A stretch of DNA of 64,000 nt, taken from NCBI GenBank assembly GCA_039989475.1, contig JBDXHU010000011.1, forward strand, positions 1 to 64,000, in the 5' to 3' direction. Positions 60,353 to 64,000 of the stretch are shown here, in pieces. Under the pieces are notes generated by a model that was not told the origin of the DNA, made no database searches, and saw nothing but the letters and a program-made list of their open reading frames with translations. Every line of letters begins with the position of its first letter. Within the stretch, counting starts at the first letter, position 1. The position numbers and the translations under genes are program-made. The stretch is from JBDXHU01 sp039989475 (lineage in GTDB: Bacteria; Pseudomonadota; Gammaproteobacteria; Pseudomonadales; Halieaceae).

Positions 60353-60406
60353 CCGAGGGCTGTTTTGGAGCCAATATTAAGTCTGGAAAACATTAATAAC
60401 CTGTCT
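60353..60406. repeat. 54-bp direct repeat, copy 2
   Basis: Copy of 54948-55001 with two mismatches, 19 bp after the kinase 2 stop. It contains a dead reverse-strand start codon and Shine-Dalgarno of kinase 1 but no kinase body. A CCGAAA/TTTCGG hairpin follows at 60407-60428. Confidence 0.9.
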
Positions 60407-60480
60407 CCGAAATTCCCCGGAGTTTCGGCCTGTAATGCTAGTCATCAGCGGTACTGCGTCCATTGCTTCTGCAGTTTCAC

Positions 60481-60792
60481 CTACTGAGATGGGAACACCT
60501 GCTTCCAGTCGCGCTTCATGTCTACGATGATCCAGTCATTCGAGGCTGCCTGGTCGAGGGCCTTGTTGAGGGTACCGACGTGACTCTTACGATCGTAAGC
60601 ATACTCGCGACCCGCATCGGTATGATGGACGAACAAACCCAGCCGTCGACCTTCCCCGGTCATCGTGTATTCGATCATCTGCATGTGCGAATCGGAATTG
60701 CCGAATGCCAGGATCGGCCGACGACCGATATGTTCATAGATACCCACCGGCTTAACCAATCTTAATCGGCGTCGATCATGCAGTTTATTCAT
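60481..60792 (-). pseudogene. C-terminal part of a HAD-family phosphatase
   Basis: A 103-residue frame whose core IGRRPILAFGNSDSHMQMIE is HAD motif III-IV (the K/R and the D of GNSD), followed by LGLFVHHTDAGREYAYDRKS and VDMKRDWKQVFPSQ, typical of the C-terminal half of 300-residue acid-phosphatase-like HAD proteins. The N-terminal half with the nucleophile DxD is absent; the first 20 residues do not match. It is therefore a truncated, probably dead gene, although the fragment could be translated from the ATG. Confidence 0.7.
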
Positions 60793-60901
60793 TCTACAAA
60801 CCTATTAAAAATTACGACATGAAGTCACCAGAAAAGGCAGGGGCGACAAAGCGTCACCCCTTTTGATCACTTGCTAAATGCGTTCGCCGTTCGCTGTCTC
60901 A

Positions 60902-61036
60902 CTTGGCGTGAGCGTCACGTTGCTCGGCAAGGCGTTTTTTCACCGCTGCAAGCTTGAAACTGGCACCTGGCTGCATGGGCGGAGAAGGCGCGCCGAAGCG
61001 CAACCACTCACCAAAAAGTTGCTGCCTGCCAGCAAC
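60902..61036 (-). other. In-frame 45-codon open tail after the sulfatase 3 stop
   Basis: After the TGA of sulfatase 3 (61039-61037) the same frame stays open for 45 codons to a second TGA (60901-60899), reading QQLFGEWLRFGAPSPPMQPG and later FKLAAVKKRLAEQRDAHAK. The composition looks like protein. It may be the former C terminus of a longer sulfatase, a fused neighbour's relic, or chance. An imperfect hairpin (GGGGCGAC/GTCACCCC, 60840-60860) lies further downstream. Confidence 0.35.
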
Positions 61037-63436
61037 TCAGTGGCTCAACAGCATATGTTTTGCTTCCAATTCCATATCTTCGTAACTTTCTTTGCTCGTA
61101 TCGACAGCAACAGCCTGGATGGCTCCACCAGTGAACGTGCCGGGCGTTTTGTACATGCTGGTAACGGCGTCACCGCTATCCCAGCCGATGCACATGCCAT
61201 CTCCTGACAGGGTGAATTTGGCCGCTTGCGTTCTCATCTTGCCGCTGGCGACTACCTTGTCGTTGACATAGAGCTTGGTTGTACCAAGGTGTTCTCCGTA
61301 CTTGCCCTCGCTCTCCCGTGTAAATTCCATCCCGAGGGTGTATTTCCCAGGTTTGAGGCGTTTTGAGACGAAAATTTGCTCGGGCTTGATACCCAGGAAG
61401 TTGTAGACGTAGTGGAGCTTCTTATCCTTGATGAAAAGAGAGTGGCCGCCAAACCTGGAACCATGGGCGAACAGGACGCCGGAGGCATTTGCATCCGTGA
61501 TTTCCACATTCGCCATGATCTTGTACGAACGTCCACGGATATTGGCAGCCACACCTTCCGGAATAGCAGATGTTCCCGGGTAGTAGACATGCCTGTTGGT
61601 GGGTGGCTCATTGGTTGGACGGGGCGTGGTAAGCAACGCCGCAGGAAGCCGATCATCTATCGGCAGCACGAAATTCTTCTTCGCCTCTTCAAAATACACA
61701 GCTTCCAGTTTTTTCACCTTCTCCGGGTATTTGGCGGCAAGGTCATAGGACTGGGCGCGGTCTTCCGCCACGTGAAAGAGTTGCCACTCGTCCTTGTCGT
61801 AATTGCCTTTGTTGGCGAAGGGATTGTGCAGCGATGAAATCATCCAGCCGTCCTGCCACAGCCCACGGGTGCCAAACATGGTGTAGTACTGCGTATGCCT
61901 GTTGGTAGGGCCATCCGGCTTGGCATCGAACGTGTACTTCATGGACTTTCCGGATAATGGATATTGCTTCACACCTTCATAGACCTCGGGCATTTCCAGT
62001 CCGGTGATCTCAAGCAGGGTCGGTACGATATCGACGGAGTGGTGGTATTGGTGCCTGATCTCCCCGCGCGCCTTGATGCCCTTGGGCCAGGAAATAATCA
62101 GTGGGTCAACGGTGCCACCGGCAAACTGCGAATAGCGTTTGAACATCCGGAATGGCGCCGAAGTGGCCATCGCCCAGCCGGTAGGGAAGTGTTCATAGGT
62201 ATCGGGGCTTCCCAATACATCGATCAATTTCATATTCTCTTCGATCGTATCCGGATAGCCGTTGAAGAACTTGTTTTCGTTGACAGAACCATTGGGGCTG
62301 CCTTCACCGGATGTGCCGTTATCAGCGGCGTAGATGATGATGGTGTTTTCAAGCTGGCCCGTTTCCTCGAGGTAAGCAACCATCCGGCCGATCTGCGCGT
62401 CAGTGTAGGTAGAATGAGCCGCCCAAACCTCCATCATTCTTGAAAACAGGTGTTTTTCATCAGCACTTAGCGAGTCCCATGGCCGGACTGCATCCAGGGA
62501 AGAGGCAACATCTTTCGACAAGGGATTCATTGGCGTGAGTTTCGTACCTTTGGGCAAAATGCCTCGCTCGATCATGCGCGGCAGCACCCATTCCCGGTAA
62601 GCTTCATAGCCATCGTCAAATTTTCCCTTGTAGGCGGCAATGGCATCCTTCGGCGCATGATGAGGTGCATGGTTTGCACCCGGGTTAAACCACATATACC
62701 AGGGCCGAGAGGGGTTTGCAGAGCGGTGGTCTTTAAGAATCTTGATGCCTTGATCTGCCAGGTCTTTGGCCAGGTGGTAACCTTCTTCTGGGGTGTAAGG
62801 CGGCTCAATGAATCTATTGTCCTCGGTGAGATCTGGATACCATTGGTTGGTTTCACCGCCGAGAAAACCATAGAACCGGTCGAACCCCATGTTGAGTGGC
62901 CAACGATCCCTGCTGGCGCCGGAAGCGACGTCCTGCTCGGGCACGTTGTGATTCTTGCCTAACCAGAAGGTGCTGTAGCCCGCATCCTGCAGTAACTGCC
63001 CAATTGTGGCCGTTTCTTTCGGGATATGGCCGTTCGACCCTGGGAAGCCCGTGGCAACCTCGGTAATACCCGCCATACCGTTCAGGTGATGGTTACGCCC
63101 GGTCAGCAGCGTGGACCGGGTGGGTGAGCACAAGGCTGTGGTGTGCCAGTTGGTGTAGATCAAGCCGTTGTCAGCAATTTTGTCGAGGACGGGCATTTCG
63201 ACGCCGCCCCCATAGGGCGACCATGCTGCCAGGCCGGTATCGTCATATAAAATGAACAGGATGTTTGGAGCCCCATCTGGCGCTTTGGTCGGCGTAAACG
63301 GCGCCCAATCTGGTTTAGAATCCCGGATGTCTGTCTTTATTACTCCCTCAAATACAGGCTTTTCTGCTGCCTGCGCCACGGTGGCCAGGCAGGTGGTTAA
63401 TCCTAGAATCAGCGTCCTTAGTAATTGTCGTCCCAT
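61037..63436 (-). CDS. Arylsulfatase, Cys-type, large with C-terminal beta domain (sulfatase 3)
   Basis: A 799-residue exported sulfatase. The signal peptide ends near VAQAAEK. Catalytic features are GAPNILFILYDDTGLAAWSP with the metal aspartates, C103-S-P-T-R107 (formylglycine signature), GKNHN for the usual GK-x-H, and YAADNGTSGEGSP. From about residue 610 a further beta-rich region (FAHGSRFGGHSLFIKDKKLH) follows, as in the large Pseudomonas-type arylsulfatases with a lectin-like tail. GGAGAA precedes the ATG. It has no close operon partner in the window except the HAD relic downstream. The divergent AraC gene (63661) is a possible regulator. Confidence 0.92.
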   Translation of the reverse strand: MGRQLLRTLILGLTTCLATVAQAAEKPVFEGVIKTDIRDSKPDWAPFTPTKAPDGAPNILFILYDDTGLAAWSPYGGGVEMPVLDKIADNGLIYTNWHTTALCSPTRSTLLTGRNHHLNGMAGITEVATGFPGSNGHIPKETATIGQLLQDAGYSTFWLGKNHNVPEQDVASGASRDRWPLNMGFDRFYGFLGGETNQWYPDLTEDNRFIEPPYTPEEGYHLAKDLADQGIKILKDHRSANPSRPWYMWFNPGANHAPHHAPKDAIAAYKGKFDDGYEAYREWVLPRMIERGILPKGTKLTPMNPLSKDVASSLDAVRPWDSLSADEKHLFSRMMEVWAAHSTYTDAQIGRMVAYLEETGQLENTIIIYAADNGTSGEGSPNGSVNENKFFNGYPDTIEENMKLIDVLGSPDTYEHFPTGWAMATSAPFRMFKRYSQFAGGTVDPLIISWPKGIKARGEIRHQYHHSVDIVPTLLEITGLEMPEVYEGVKQYPLSGKSMKYTFDAKPDGPTNRHTQYYTMFGTRGLWQDGWMISSLHNPFANKGNYDKDEWQLFHVAEDRAQSYDLAAKYPEKVKKLEAVYFEEAKKNFVLPIDDRLPAALLTTPRPTNEPPTNRHVYYPGTSAIPEGVAANIRGRSYKIMANVEITDANASGVLFAHGSRFGGHSLFIKDKKLHYVYNFLGIKPEQIFVSKRLKPGKYTLGMEFTRESEGKYGEHLGTTKLYVNDKVVASGKMRTQAAKFTLSGDGMCIGWDSGDAVTSMYKTPGTFTGGAIQAVAVDTSKESYEDMELEAKHMLLSH

Positions 63437-63660
63437 CGTAGTTCTCCTGGTTTATGACATAGTTGTAGCGGGCGCCCCTTTCGGGGTGCTCGCCGGTGTT
63501 CGATTTACTCTATCCGCCGTGCCCTTCTGAGGGTTTTTTGCAGGGCCCTGTACTAGATGTAGTATTGGAAATAATAAAGGATTGGTCTAACATTCCGAGT
63601 ATCTAAATTCGGCAAGAAAAGTACTCAGCCAAACTTCCTGCATAGCTGAAAGTGAGACCA

Positions 63661-64000
63661 GTGGACCCCATCGTATACAAGCTGGACACCCGGGACTTCA
63701 AGGAGATGCAGCACGCCCTCAGTGCCTGGGATCACCGCTACCGACAACTCAGTCCGGGGGCATTTCACGGCGGCCTTCTACACACCCAGATCGGCTCACT
63801 GGGTATCTTCCGCAACCGCTGGGAGCGCGCTGTTCACTACCGTGGCGTCGCACCGAAGGGCACTGTTGCTATAGCCCTCACACTGGCTCAAAGTGGGGAA
63901 GGACGATGGAATGGGCAGCGCATGGGCCATGATGACGTGCTCGTGACAGGTTGCGGCACGGAGGGAGACTATCTCTCGGCGGCGCTCTGGGACAGCGTGG
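63661..64000 (+). CDS. AraC-type regulator, N-terminal part (EutR-like), cut by window end
   Basis: An open frame of 113 codons running off the window. It reads ALSAWDHRYRQLSPGAFHGG, GSLGIFRNRWERAVHYRGVA and GHDDVLVTGCGTEGDYLSAA, the cupin-like sensor of AraC regulators in the EutR branch. The helix-turn-helix lies beyond the end. Start codon is GTG at 63661 or the in-frame GTG at 63652; neither has a clear Shine-Dalgarno. It is divergent from sulfatase 3 with about 220 bp between them. Confidence 0.7.
   Translation, partial: MDPIVYKLDTRDFKEMQHALSAWDHRYRQLSPGAFHGGLLHTQIGSLGIFRNRWERAVHYRGVAPKGTVAIALTLAQSGEGRWNGQRMGHDDVLVTGCGTEGDYLSAALWDSV

Noticed and set aside
63437..63652. GGCGCCCC/GGGGTGC hairpin as a terminator
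   Set aside because: It lies upstream of both divergent genes, has no T-run on either side and is short.
1..64000. CRISPR arrays, tRNA or rRNA genes, prophage or integrase genes
   Set aside because: No regularly spaced repeats, no cloverleaf-like or rRNA-like sequence and no phage or integrase motifs were recognised by eye.

Overview
The window looks like a chromosomal segment of an aerobic, probably marine gammaproteobacterium of the Halieaceae/Spongiibacteraceae kind. This is inferred from gene content: TonB-dependent receptors, Cys-type sulfatases, a wax ester synthase/DGAT-like acyltransferase, several acyl-CoA dehydrogenases and BarA/EvgS-like hybrid kinases. No rRNA, tRNA, CRISPR array or complete insertion sequence was seen.

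Layout. 0.1-0.7 kb: a BrnT/BrnA toxin-antitoxin pair. 1.0-3.2 kb: a membrane fatty-acid desaturase/hydroxylase divergent from an AraC regulator. 3.2-32 kb: a large lipid or isoprenoid catabolic region made of divergent transcription units. It holds three acyl-CoA dehydrogenases, two nitronate-monooxygenase-like flavoproteins, two crotonases, an SDR, a patatin, a haloalkane-dehalogenase-like hydrolase, two sulfatases, three unusual ~350-residue GST-like proteins, a DJ-1-like protein, a pair of six-cysteine membrane-anchored proteins of unknown family, a TonB receptor, an MBL-fold hydrolase, a WS/DGAT acyltransferase and a TetR repressor. Four intergenic regions here carry the same inverted repeat, TGRCA-N7-TGYCA (one copy has a mismatch), so I infer that the region is one regulon. 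32.1-33.2 kb: a HigB/HigA module and an SDR remnant.

33.2-50.1 kb: a second catabolic cluster. It contains an exported amidohydrolase, a Crp/Fnr regulator, an SDR with halohydrin-dehalogenase-type catalytic residues, a BKACE enzyme, both subunits of aconitase X, a GntP permease, a TonB receptor, a fused indolepyruvate:ferredoxin oxidoreductase-like enzyme, dihydroxy-acid dehydratase and an NCS2-like permease. The chemistry fits uptake of a hydroxylated organic acid, dehydration, oxidation or cleavage of the keto acid and thioester formation; the substrate is unknown. 50.1-50.6 kb holds a decayed fourth GST-like gene.

50.6-60.4 kb: two very large divergent hybrid histidine kinases. A 54-bp near-identical direct repeat, copied from the start region of the first, flanks the second. 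60.5-64 kb: a truncated HAD gene, a third sulfatase whose frame continues open beyond its stop, and the start of an AraC regulator cut by the window end.

Repeats: a family of GGGGACAGACCACG palindromes sits between catabolic genes, a ~200-bp nested inverted repeat follows the acyltransferase gene, and a GTCATTCCCGC-type hairpin follows the second TonB receptor. Starts were adjusted wherever a Shine-Dalgarno sequence pointed to a codon inside the longest open frame. All family assignments come from motif recognition by eye; no database search was run.
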